A stretch of DNA of 64,000 bases from Anabaena sp. PCC 7108. GTDB taxonomy: Bacteria; Cyanobacteriota; Cyanobacteriia; Cyanobacteriales; Nostocaceae. Position 1 is the first letter of the stretch, and the number at the start of each line of letters is the position of its first letter. The translations under genes were made by a program, and so were the position numbers. The notes beneath the pieces are model-generated. The model did no database searches and had not been told where the DNA came from. It was given only the letters and a program-made list of their open reading frames with translations. The stretch spans positions 4,518,356 to 4,582,355 of the forward strand of contig NZ_KB235896.1 of assembly GCF_000332135.1 (NCBI RefSeq), written 5' to 3'. Positions 52,729-60,171 of this stretch are shown here, one piece after another.

Positions 52729-53835
52729 ATGCCCCTGCAAGAAGAAATTGACAAAACAAGGCAAGAAATTCGGACAGATGGCTACTCAATGTCTATTGGA
52801 GAATGGATAAGCCTTTATCAGAGTAATGAGATCGATATTCATCCAGAGTTTCAAAGGGTTTTTCGGTGGTCAGATCATCAAAAATCAACCTTTATAGAAT
52901 CAATTCTGTTAGGCATACCAATTCCACCAATTTTTGTAAGTCAAAGAGACGATGGTGTTTGGGATGTTGTAGATGGTGTTCAGAGACTATCAACCATATA
53001 TGAATTTGTAGGTCTTTTAAAAAAAGATAATCAAGAAGAAACGCCTCCCATCGCTTTGCAAAAAACCACCTATTTACCTTCATTAAAAGGTAAAAAGTGG
53101 GATGATCCAAATGACACTGATAATTCTCTAACTCAGGCACAACGTTTATTGATTAAGCGAGCTAAAATCGCAGTCAATATTGTTGAGAAAGAAAGTGATG
53201 CAATGATGAAATATGAGCTATTCCAGCGACTGAATACAGGAGGAGCAATTGCTACACCTCAAGAAGTGAGAAATTGTATTCTTTTGATGTTGAATAAAAA
53301 ACTATATGAATTGATGCGTTCACTTGCAAATTATGAACCATTCAAAAACTGTATTTCTTTGAGTGATAGGCTTTATGAAGAACAGTATGATATGGAATTG
53401 GTATTACGCTTTATTCTTTTGTTTGATAAAGATGAGGAAGATATTAGAAAATTGGGTGACGATGTTAGCATTTTTCTAACAGAAGAAATGCGTAAAATGG
53501 CTCTTGAGCAAGAATTAGATTATAGTCATATAGAAACAGCGTTCAAGAAAACATTTGATGTTCTTAATGAAACTACAGAAGATGTTAGTTTCAAAAGATA
53601 TAAATCTGAAGAGGATAGATTTCTGGGTGGTTTTCTATTATCCGTATTTGAAGTAGTAGCACTAGGCATTGGATACAACTATAAAAATCCACCTCCAAAA
53701 AATCAAATATCTGATCTTATAAAAAGTATTTGGTCAGATCCAATTTATAAAAAGTGGTCTGGTGCAGGTGTGAATGCAGATAGACGTTTACCCTATCTTA
53801 TCCCCCTTGGTAGAGGAGTATTTTCTCCCTCATGA
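52729..53835 (+). CDS. DUF262 (GmrSD-type) protein, first gene of a two-gene module
   Basis: A 368-residue protein with the DUF262 motifs IHPEFQRVFRWSDHQKSTFIESILLGIPIPPIFV (~36-68) and VVDGVQRLSTIYEFV (~82-96). Its conserved residues resemble a ParB/GmrS-like nucleotide-dependent domain. In type IV restriction enzymes (GmrSD) and other defence systems this domain senses or hydrolyses NTP. The C-terminal part ~250-368 includes LPYLIPLGRGVFSPS and no HNH domain. It overlaps the next gene by 4 nt. The module sits between hpnA and the RND gene. Confidence 0.82.
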   Translation: MPLQEEIDKTRQEIRTDGYSMSIGEWISLYQSNEIDIHPEFQRVFRWSDHQKSTFIESILLGIPIPPIFVSQRDDGVWDVVDGVQRLSTIYEFVGLLKKDNQEETPPIALQKTTYLPSLKGKKWDDPNDTDNSLTQAQRLLIKRAKIAVNIVEKESDAMMKYELFQRLNTGGAIATPQEVRNCILLMLNKKLYELMRSLANYEPFKNCISLSDRLYEEQYDMELVLRFILLFDKDEEDIRKLGDDVSIFLTEEMRKMALEQELDYSHIETAFKKTFDVLNETTEDVSFKRYKSEEDRFLGGFLLSVFEVVALGIGYNYKNPPPKNQISDLIKSIWSDPIYKKWSGAGVNADRRLPYLIPLGRGVFSPS

Positions 53836-54479
53836 GCATCCGCACTGCTGAACAACTAAGTGATATCCTTGCAACTGATCTTGCTTGGCGAAAAAAGGAA
53901 CTTTCAGAAGTTAAATCCTTGATAGAATTAAAAAATGTTTCTCCTCAAAGGCATAACGCATTAATTCGCAGTGGAGTATGTATTCTTTATGCTCATTGGG
54001 AAGGTTTTGTGAAGTTAGCAGCAAACTCTTATCTAGAATATGTTGCCATGCAAAAACTTTGCTATGATCAGCTTGCTAGTAATTTTCTAGCTTTGGCAAT
54101 GAAAGAAAAACTGAAGGAGACAAAAGAGACGAATAAAGTATCATTATATATACCTGTTTGTGACTTTTTTCTTTCCCAATTAAATACGAGATGTTCTTTA
54201 CCCAAAAAAGCAATATCTACTGCATCAAATCTTTCTTCGGAAATTTTAAAAGAAATCTCTCATATTTTGGGGCTAGACTTTTCACTTTATTCTACTAAGT
54301 CAAAACTAATAGATGAGAAACTTTTGGAAGCAAGGAACAAAATTGCACATGGCAACGATTTAATTATTGACAGGGAAGAATATATAGAATTACATACTGA
54401 AGTTATAGCAATGCTGGATATATTTCGTAATCAGATAGAAAATGCCGCTGTTAATAAGGATTTTATGTTGAACAAATAA
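53832..54479 (+). CDS. HEPN-like nuclease (MAE_28990/MAE_18760-type), second gene of the DUF262 module
   Basis: A 215-residue helical protein whose RNKIAHG (Arg167...His172) is the R-x4-H signature of HEPN ribonucleases. The N-terminal helices LATDLAWRKKELSEVKSL and GVCILYAHWEGFVKLA resemble the MAE_28990/MAE_18760 group, which I recall being linked to DUF262 genes. Start codon overlaps the DUF262 stop (ATGA), so they are translated together. The pair may act as toxin and sensor or antitoxin, or as a restriction or abortive-infection system. Its partner role is inferred. Confidence 0.8.
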   Translation: MSIRTAEQLSDILATDLAWRKKELSEVKSLIELKNVSPQRHNALIRSGVCILYAHWEGFVKLAANSYLEYVAMQKLCYDQLASNFLALAMKEKLKETKETNKVSLYIPVCDFFLSQLNTRCSLPKKAISTASNLSSEILKEISHILGLDFSLYSTKSKLIDEKLLEARNKIAHGNDLIIDREEYIELHTEVIAMLDIFRNQIENAAVNKDFMLNK

Positions 54480-54481
54480 GT

Positions 54482-54893
54482 TCCGAATCAGGATTTACAG
54501 GATTTATGAAAAAACTGAGTTTTTTGCTATGATCAATAAGTTTAAATTATAATTTAATTCATTTTAAATAAGTTTTTTCAAAAAAAAATCTTTTTTTTAG
54601 GGGTTCAGGTCGGGGTCAACGTGGTATTATAGCTATATTAATATAATAGGATTTAAATAAAATTTTTATTGAGGTACATATTCCCATTATCAAAATATCA
54701 GGTCTAGAGAAAAAAGTCAACGGGGTTAGACCCCAAAAAACGAATTTTTTTTTATTTTTTCATCTTTTTATTTTTGTATTTTTTGAGAAATTGAAGGAAC
54801 TAAAATCCTGTAAATCCTCAAATCCTGGACATCATGATTCAGACAAAGAAATTATAACACAAATGAACATCCTGTAATCCTGATTCAGACAAT
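54482..54893. repeat. TCTGAATCAGGATT inverted-repeat element, long copy
   Basis: Left end TCCGAATCAGGATTTACAGG begins 3 nt after the HEPN stop codon. Right-end sequences ATCATGATTCAGACA (54831-54845) and TAATCCTGATTCAGACAAT (54875-54893) occur twice. The interior is AT-rich with GGGGTTCAGGTCGGGGTCAA and GTCAACGGGGTTAGACCCC. Confidence 0.65.
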
Positions 54894-54898
54894 ATCAT

Positions 54899-54960
54899 AT
54901 CCCCGACTTCTAAAACTTCCATTTTGGTAAATGAGAAGATTGATCACAGAAGTCGGGGAT
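54899..54960. repeat. 13-bp perfect inverted repeat (possible terminator or repeat)
   Basis: ATCCCCGACTTCT (54899-54911) pairs with AGAAGTCGGGGAT (54948-54960) across 36 nt. It lies beyond the 3' end of the RND gene, where it may act as a terminator, but no T-run follows. Confidence 0.75.
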
Positions 54961-54976
54961 CTCAAACTGTCACCTG

Positions 54977-57787
54977 TCACCTGTTCCCTGTCACCTTCTG
55001 ACGAGGAAACCAATCATCTAAAATTGCATAGACAACCGGTACAACAATCAAACTGAGAATAGTAGAAGTCACCAAACCACCAGCAATAGCAACGGCCATA
55101 GGCGATCGCAATTCAGAACCCGCACCAAAACCCAAAGCAATAGGTAACATTCCCAACAGAGTAGAGACAGTAGTCATCATAATTGGTCTAAGTCTGACTG
55201 GCCCAGCTTTGAGAATAGCTGCCGTGCGGTCTAAACCTGCTTGGCGTAACTGAGTAATGTAATCTACCAAAACAATAGCATTTTTATTTGCCAGTCCCAG
55301 CAAGAATACAAAACCAATCAAAGAAATCATGCCAAAATCACTCTTCGTTAAGAGTAATGCTAACATTGCCCCCACCACAGCCAAAGGTAGAGAAACGCCA
55401 ATTACTAAAGGATCTACCCAACTTCTAAACAGTAAAATCAACACAACGATAATACACAAAGCCGATAAAATCAAAGTGGAAATAAAACTCCCAAAAACCT
55501 CGTTTTGTCGGGCAGAATCTCCACCTAAACCTAAAGTGACATCAGCAGGTAAAACGCTTTTAGCTTCTGCAACTATTTTATCTGTAGCATCACCCAAAGT
55601 TAAACCCTGACCCAAGTTAGCACTGATGTATGCTACTCGTTGCTGGTTTAGTCGTTCAACTTGAAAAACCTGATCTGCGTTATTTGTATCTCCTGTAACT
55701 GTGACATCTGCAAAACCTGAAATTTTCGTAATCCGGTCTTTAATAGTCTTAGCAGCTTGATTCAAACTTTTTAAATCATTACCGCGAAGTGCTATTTGTA
55801 AAGGTTTTTCTCCACCAGTATCCACAAATTGAATATCTTCCACACTAGTAGTCACACCAGGAAGTTGAGGCAAACTTTGGCGTAATTGGTCTTGTAATTC
55901 TGCTGTTTTAATTGTGCGGTCTTCCTTCAGTTTGACATAGAGAATTCCTTTATTTGGCTCACCTCCACGCGAACCAATCGTAGTAAAAACAGTTTCCACA
56001 TCTGGATATTTTCTCACCACTGCTTCTAGTTTTTTCGCCACCTCTAAAGAATCATTAAGAGGGTTAGGAATAGGGATTTGGGATTGGGGATTAGGTAAAA
56101 GTGCGCTTCCCCTGCCCCCTGCTCCCTGTTCCCTGCTCCCTGCTTGGTTGGTGAGCGAAGTCGAACCACTGCCTTCTAGTTGCAATGCTGCCAAATCAGG
56201 GATTTTCGGCAAAGGTGAAGTGTAAGTAATATTAAATTCACCGCGATCTAATTTGGGAATAAATCCTTTAGGAATAAAGGGAACTAGAGCAATTCCGGCA
56301 ATAAAACTGAATACAGCTAAAGCAATAACTATTTTGCGGTGATTTAAAGACCAAGAGAGTAAATTTCGATAAGCGTCGGTAAAATAAACTCCGATATTTG
56401 CAAGACTTACCCAAGAACTCTTGGATACACTCTTGTCTTCGCGTTCTTCGCGTTCTTCGTGGTTCAATTCTCTGTTCTTGGAATTTTTCTTAACAGGTTT
56501 GAGCCAATAAATAGATAAAACTGGTGATAAAGTCCGAGCGACTAATGTAGAAGCAATATAAGCAGCAGAAACCGTAATTCCGAAAGGCTCGAAAAACTGC
56601 CCGACGACTCCACCCATTAAACCGATAGGTAAGAAAACAGCAACAGATGTGGCCGTTGTAGCGACGACTGTTAAACCAATTTCATCAGTAGCTGAGTATG
56701 CAGCTTCGCGGGGAGTTTGTCCTTCTTCAATGTGGCGCATGATGTTTTCTACATCAATGATGGCATCATCAATGACACTACCAATCACTAAAGCCAAAGC
56801 TAACAATGTAATTGTTTCTAGGTTAAAGCCAAAAATCGCCATAACAATAAACGTCGCTAACAAAGATGTAGGAATTGCCAAAGCAGAAATTAAAGTAGCT
56901 CGCCAATTCCATAAAAATGGGAAAATTACCACAACTGCCAAGATGATAGCTTCCATCAACGCATCTATGGTTGACTGGGTAGCTTTGCGGATATATTCAG
57001 CTTGGGTAGTTGCTAGGGTAAGTTTGACATCTTTTAAAGTAGAACGCAGGTTTTGTACTTCCTGTTCCACTCGACTGACTACTTCTAAGGCGTTAGCATT
57101 ACCACGCTTGATGACTTGAAACGATAGTACATCTTGACCATTAAATCTAACTAAATTTGCGCCCCCCTGAGTTAAAGCCGCCGTGGCATTGGTAGGATTG
57201 ATTGGAGGTGATTTTGGTGGAGCGCCTAATAGTGAGACTTTGAGAACTCCTGGCAATTTTGCGATCGCTGGTAAAATCTTCTCATCGGCCAATTTCTGCA
57301 AATCAGCCAAATTGCCTGACTGACTCTCAATGGCATAGCTAATCACTGATGACTCATTCAGATTTAAAGGAATAATCTTATAATTAGCTCCTGCCGGGAG
57401 TTTTAACCCCTTCAGTGCTGTTTTAGTGTTCTCAGTAGAAGTTTCTAAATTTGTCCCCACTGCAAACAACAGGCTAACAGCACTTTGCCCTGGATAGGTT
57501 GAGGAACGGATATTTTCAATTCCTGCTAGAGACTTGAGGCTTTCTTCCAGTGGTTTAGTTAACTTGGTTTCGGTATCTAAAGCAGAAGTTAGAGGTGCTT
57601 GAGCATTTACCACCACCACGGGAAAGGTAATATCTGGGAACAAAGCGTATTTGAGAGAACCGAAAGCGAGAATACCCGCTACCGTCACCGCTATCCAAAA
57701 ACACACCGTCAACCACGAGAATTTAATTGCCCATCTGGAGATATTAAAAACTTCGCGTGCGGATTTTGAGTTATTAGTTTGTACCAT
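54977..57787 (-). CDS. RND efflux transporter inner-membrane subunit
   Basis: A 936-residue proton-driven transporter of the AcrB/HAE1 type, shorter than the usual ~1030-1050 residues. The N-terminal membrane segment WAIKFSWLTVCFWIAVTVAGIL is followed by the porter domain. The block GSVIDDAIIDVENIMRHIEEG (~335-355) includes the Asp residues of proton relay, and FGMISLIGFVFLLGLANKNAIVLVDYI near 840 is the second half. Two stretches look like inserted repeats (~437-460 and ~540-575). The stop (VTGNR and TGA) lies in a GTGACAG heptamer array. A substrate cannot be named; proximity to hopanoid genes allows a lipid-transport role. Confidence 0.88.
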   Translation of the reverse strand: MVQTNNSKSAREVFNISRWAIKFSWLTVCFWIAVTVAGILAFGSLKYALFPDITFPVVVVNAQAPLTSALDTETKLTKPLEESLKSLAGIENIRSSTYPGQSAVSLLFAVGTNLETSTENTKTALKGLKLPAGANYKIIPLNLNESSVISYAIESQSGNLADLQKLADEKILPAIAKLPGVLKVSLLGAPPKSPPINPTNATAALTQGGANLVRFNGQDVLSFQVIKRGNANALEVVSRVEQEVQNLRSTLKDVKLTLATTQAEYIRKATQSTIDALMEAIILAVVVIFPFLWNWRATLISALAIPTSLLATFIVMAIFGFNLETITLLALALVIGSVIDDAIIDVENIMRHIEEGQTPREAAYSATDEIGLTVVATTATSVAVFLPIGLMGGVVGQFFEPFGITVSAAYIASTLVARTLSPVLSIYWLKPVKKNSKNRELNHEEREEREDKSVSKSSWVSLANIGVYFTDAYRNLLSWSLNHRKIVIALAVFSFIAGIALVPFIPKGFIPKLDRGEFNITYTSPLPKIPDLAALQLEGSGSTSLTNQAGSREQGAGGRGSALLPNPQSQIPIPNPLNDSLEVAKKLEAVVRKYPDVETVFTTIGSRGGEPNKGILYVKLKEDRTIKTAELQDQLRQSLPQLPGVTTSVEDIQFVDTGGEKPLQIALRGNDLKSLNQAAKTIKDRITKISGFADVTVTGDTNNADQVFQVERLNQQRVAYISANLGQGLTLGDATDKIVAEAKSVLPADVTLGLGGDSARQNEVFGSFISTLILSALCIIVVLILLFRSWVDPLVIGVSLPLAVVGAMLALLLTKSDFGMISLIGFVFLLGLANKNAIVLVDYITQLRQAGLDRTAAILKAGPVRLRPIMMTTVSTLLGMLPIALGFGAGSELRSPMAVAIAGGLVTSTILSLIVVPVVYAILDDWFPRQKVTGNR
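56060..56165 (-). repeat. In-frame repeat insertion in the RND gene, loop of the second porter half
   Basis: Sequence such as GGGAGCAGGGAACAGGGAGC and CCCCAATCCCAAATCCC, typical of intergenic repeats, encodes QAGSREQGAGGRGSALLPNP and then QSQIPIPNP. It lies between PDLAALQLEGSG and SLEVAKKLEAVVR. A decayed paralogue at 57955-58690 has a different sequence at this site. Confidence 0.8.
56426..56480 (-). repeat. In-frame repeat insertion in the RND gene, cytoplasmic loop
   Basis: CTTCGCGTTCTTCGCGTTCT and TCGTGGTTCAATTC form a tandem repeat on the plus strand and encode NHEEREEREDKSV on the minus strand. It sits between YWLKPVKK and a SSWVSLANIGVYFTDAYR stretch before a membrane segment. Confidence 0.75.
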
Positions 57788-57954
57788 CTTGGAAATTCAA
57801 TCATCGCGTGGCTGACACAATCATTTGTCATGCTACATTAATGGACTACATTTTGGTCAGTTTTGCCCATGGCTACATTCTAGAATTCTGGATGTGGGAA
57901 GATAGGTATTGACACTCACCACTCTTTAGAGGGATGGCGTAGGACGGCGCTTTT

Positions 57955-58690
57955 GATAAATTTAATATTTTATACACTTCTACACTTGTAGTAACACCCG
58001 GTAGATTCGGCAAATCAAAATGCAGTTGAGCTTGCAGTGCAGATGTTTTCAGAGGTAACTCTTAATGGGCAACTCTTAACAGAAAAAACTCATGTTTAAA
58101 AATGTGAGATTGAAATAATGACACTGTTTTTTGACTGAGCTTTAAACTCAGCAAATGAGTGTTTCTTATCTGTTAAGTAGGTGAACGGAAAAAAACCGTA
58201 GACGCGCAGCGGCTTCTCGAAGAGTACTATGTAACGAAAAGTAAAATCTCCCAAAACCTCTTCTCTGTTCCCTGTTAAGAGTTCCCTGTTAAGAGTTCCC
58301 TTGTCATAACGACAATTTTTAACGCCAACCTACTTAAGAGTTCCCTGTTCCCTTTTTTTGTAATTATTCGTTTTTTTCAGCTTTATAGACAGCGTAACTT
58401 ATTCGGCTCACCTTCACGAGAACCCACAACAGTAAAAGCAGTTTCCAGTGTAGACAGTTTCTGATGACGGCTTCCAGTTTCTTAGCAACATCCAGAGAAC
58501 TATTGAAAGGATTAGGAAAAGGAAGATAATGATGATGAAGCAGCTAAAGCAGGTAAAGCCGCAGCAAAAGAGGAATTACTTTGGACTTTTATGTTCGTTC
58601 CTCCTCGTCCCGGCAGCTTTTCTGGTTCTGGTAGTTGTCCTTGTGCTGCTTGCGCCAATAGCCGGAGATCAGGAACACTAGCTACCATCA
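57955..58690 (-). pseudogene. Decayed RND transporter paralogue
   Basis: Fragments collinear with the RND gene are visible on the minus strand: PDLRLLAQAAQGQLPEPEKL (58690-58620), PFNSSLDVAKKLEAVIRN (58510-58460), then GSREGEPNK (58430-58400), and finally KTSALQAQLHFDLPNLPG followed by VTTSVEVYKIL (58050-57970). They match PDLAALQ, LNDSLEVAKKLEAVVRKYPD, IGSRGGEPNKGILYV and LQDQLRQSLPQLPGVTTSVE of the intact copy. Frameshifts and a repeat insertion at ~58060-58385 break the frame. Only the middle part of an RND gene remains. Confidence 0.8.
58227..58336. repeat. Dispersed ~80-bp repeat split by a heptamer-type insertion
   Basis: TACTATGTAACGAAAAGTAA and CATAACGACAATTTTTAACG match 34872-34953. 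Between the two halves here lies CCTGTTAAGAGTTCCCTGTT, CCTTGT (58266-58302), which is absent from the other copy. The repeat lies inside the RND pseudogene. Confidence 0.75.
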
Positions 58691-58740
58691 TGCTAAAATG
58701 ATTTGCCGAAGTTTCAAACTTTTTAATTTGATTAGTGCTT

Positions 58741-59412
58741 ATGCACATAATTTTAGTTCCACAGGGTGCAGAATATAAAGCTGTGTGTCGTGGTTTAAGT
58801 CGCGTCACCAGTTCCCAACCAAAAGTCTTAGCAATTCCTGTGGGTATGCAGCCACTGCGACAATACTTAGAAAAAATTCCCCATGATCCAGAAAATCGAG
58901 TGCTGATGATGGGTTTGTGTGGCAGTTTAAATCAGCGTTACACCGTTGGAGATATTGTTTTATATCAACAATGCCTTTTTCAAGAAAATCTGCAAGAGTG
59001 CGATCGCTCGTTCACCGCAGATATACATACTCGGATTGGGAATCATGTGTCTTTTGTTAAGGGCTTAACGAGCGATCGCCTGATTTGGTCAGCGGCAGAA
59101 AAGCGTGATTTGGGTAAAATATCAGGGGCTGATGTCGTAGATATGGAAGGATTTACAGCCTTGGAATTTTTCCAGCAAATTGGGGTATCTGTGGCCATAC
59201 TGCGTGTAGTTAGTGATGATGCTGCTGACGATATACCTAATCTGACATCAGCTATTAGTCCTGACGGTTCATTGCAAGTTTTACCTCTAGCTTGGCAATT
59301 ACTGCGTCAACCTATAGCTGGTACTAGACTTATTCGTGGATCTTTGAGAGGACTCAAGGTTTTAACGGAAATAACTCAATTACTCTTTGCTGATTCAATT
59401 ACAAATTTATAG
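58741..59412 (+). CDS. hpnG: Hopanoid phosphorylase/nucleosidase, HpnG-type
   Basis: A 223-residue protein of the purine nucleoside phosphorylase-like (PNP/UDP) fold. It converts adenosylhopane to a ribosylhopane derivative by removing adenine. Recognised parts: MHIILVPQGAEYKAVCRGL at the start, ENRVLMMGLCGSLNQRYTVGD (~52-72), SGADVVDMEGFTALEFFQQIGV (~123) and VVSDDAADDIP (~154), where Glu and Asp of the active site are expected. The start is ATG 58741 with a GTG 6 nt upstream. The hopanoid setting supports the assignment. It is divergent from the RND gene. Confidence 0.85.
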   Translation: MHIILVPQGAEYKAVCRGLSRVTSSQPKVLAIPVGMQPLRQYLEKIPHDPENRVLMMGLCGSLNQRYTVGDIVLYQQCLFQENLQECDRSFTADIHTRIGNHVSFVKGLTSDRLIWSAAEKRDLGKISGADVVDMEGFTALEFFQQIGVSVAILRVVSDDAADDIPNLTSAISPDGSLQVLPLAWQLLRQPIAGTRLIRGSLRGLKVLTEITQLLFADSITNL

Positions 59413-59550
59413 TTACTCCTTTTCTATTGGAAGAATATGGATTACAGCACTTCCCGGTGTTATGAAGTACAAGAACCCCACCCCCAACCCCCTCCCCGCA
59501 AGCGATGAGGGGGCTAAGATGTACCTCATAGAGCGGAAACCGCTGTAAAT

Positions 59551-59634
59551 GAACCGCGAAGGCGCGTTCGCGAAGCGTCCCGAAGGGATAGGACGCGAAG
59601 AAAGAAGGAAGAAGGAAGAAGGAAGAAGATAAGT
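59551..59634. repeat. Inverted repeat flanking the hpnB-like gene, left arm
   Basis: GAACCGCGAAGGCGCGTTCG, CGAAGCGTCCCGAAGGGATA, GGACGCGAAGAAAGAAGGAA match in inverted orientation 61400-61478 with few differences. The two arms surround the glycosyltransferase gene at 60172-61356. Confidence 0.85.
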
Positions 59635-59755
59635 AATCTTACGTTGGGAAGGTAGTATTTCGTATTCGATTAAAGATTTAGGCGTTGCATAATTGCGGGA
59701 TGATTTGAAAATCTGCATAAATATATAATAAGTAATTGGACAAAAATATTTACAG

Positions 59756-59828
59756 TCATTGCGAGCGAAGCGAAGCAATCCCAGCCCTTGCGATTGCGTC
59801 ATTCCACTGCGTTCCATTCGCAATGACA
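59756..59828. repeat. BIME-like palindromic repeat
   Basis: GTCATTGCGAGCGAAGCGAA, GCAATCCCAGCCCTTGCGAT and GGAACGCAGTGGAATGAC-type sequence, read on the reverse strand, form a long palindrome beginning and ending with CATTGCGA/TCGCAATG. It lies inside the expanded MITE. Confidence 0.75.
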
Positions 59829-59860
59829 TTGTGTAATTAATTCTGTCCTAGTACTTAACT

Positions 59861-60141
59861 GCGTCTCCCTGTCTCCATCTCTCCGCGTTTCCATCTCTCC
59901 GTGTCCCCGTGTCTCTATCTCTCCGCGTCTCTATCTCTCCGTGTCTCCATCTCTCCGTGTCCCCGTGTCTCTATCTCTCCGCGTCTCTATCTCTCCGTGT
60001 CTCCATCTCTCCGTGTCCCCGTGTCTCTATCTCTCCGCGTCTCTATCTCTCCGTGTCTCCATCTCTCCGTGTCTCCGCGTCTCCATCTCTCCGCGTCCCC
60101 GCGTCTCCGTGTCTCCATCTCTCCGCGTCCCCGTGTCAGCC
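59861..60141. repeat. Minisatellite with 16-bp subunits and a 56-bp higher-order unit
   Basis: GTGTCTCCATCTCTCC and GCGTCTCTATCTCTCC alternate with GTGTCCCCGTGTCTC, with a 56-bp period repeated at least two times from about 59940. Plus-strand ORFs (SLRVSISPCL-type) over it are artefacts. Confidence 0.95.
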
Positions 60142-60171
60142 TCAATCATCCCCTTATTCAGCAAGCCCTAG

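Larger units (their letters stand above)
54480..54976. other. Intergenic region between the HEPN gene and the RND gene
   Basis: The 497-bp region holds a TCTGAATCAGGATT element (54482-54845), a second right-end copy (54868-54893), the palindrome 54899-54960 and a GTCACCT heptamer tract (54967-54998). The central part is extremely AT-rich with two GGGGTC/GTCAACG motifs. Confidence 0.7.
57788..58740. other. Region between RND gene and hpnG, mostly a decayed RND paralogue and repeats
   Basis: This 953-bp stretch begins with the upstream region of the RND gene (57788-57954). Most of the rest is the RND pseudogene 57955-58690, interrupted by a dispersed repeat at 58227-58336 and CTGTTAAGAGTTCC-type repeats. 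The last ~50 bp are the hpnG leader. Confidence 0.7.
59681..60168. mobile_element. MITE expanded by a minisatellite and a nested palindrome
   Basis: The left end GGCGTTGCATAATTGCGGGA and TGATTTGAAAATCTGCATAA match the inverted right arm of the 106-bp MITE at 33542. The right end, read inverted, GGGCTTGCTGAATAAGGGGA, TGATTGAGGCTGACACGG, matches its left arm. The interior is much longer here (~488 bp in all) and contains a palindromic insert (59756-59828) and the minisatellite 59861-60141. No flanking direct repeat was found. Confidence 0.75.
59413..60171. other. Repeat-rich region between hpnG and the hpnB-like gene
   Basis: The 759-bp gap consists almost wholly of repeats: a CCCCACCCCCAACCCCCTCC palindrome (59475-59515), one arm of an inverted repeat (59551-59634), and the expanded MITE (59681-60168) with a GCGAGCGAAGCGAAGC palindrome and a minisatellite inside. 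Several long plus- and minus-strand ORFs here are low-complexity artefacts. Confidence 0.75.

Noticed and set aside
58512-58808. 98-codon minus-strand ORF before hpnG
   Set aside because: Its C-terminal part is explained as a fragment of the decayed RND paralogue; the N-terminal part overlaps the hpnG start.
59413-59829. 138-codon minus-strand ORF
   Set aside because: Composed of repeat elements (GCGAAGCG palindrome, inverted repeat arm, CCCCACCCC repeat); no domain or ribosome binding site.
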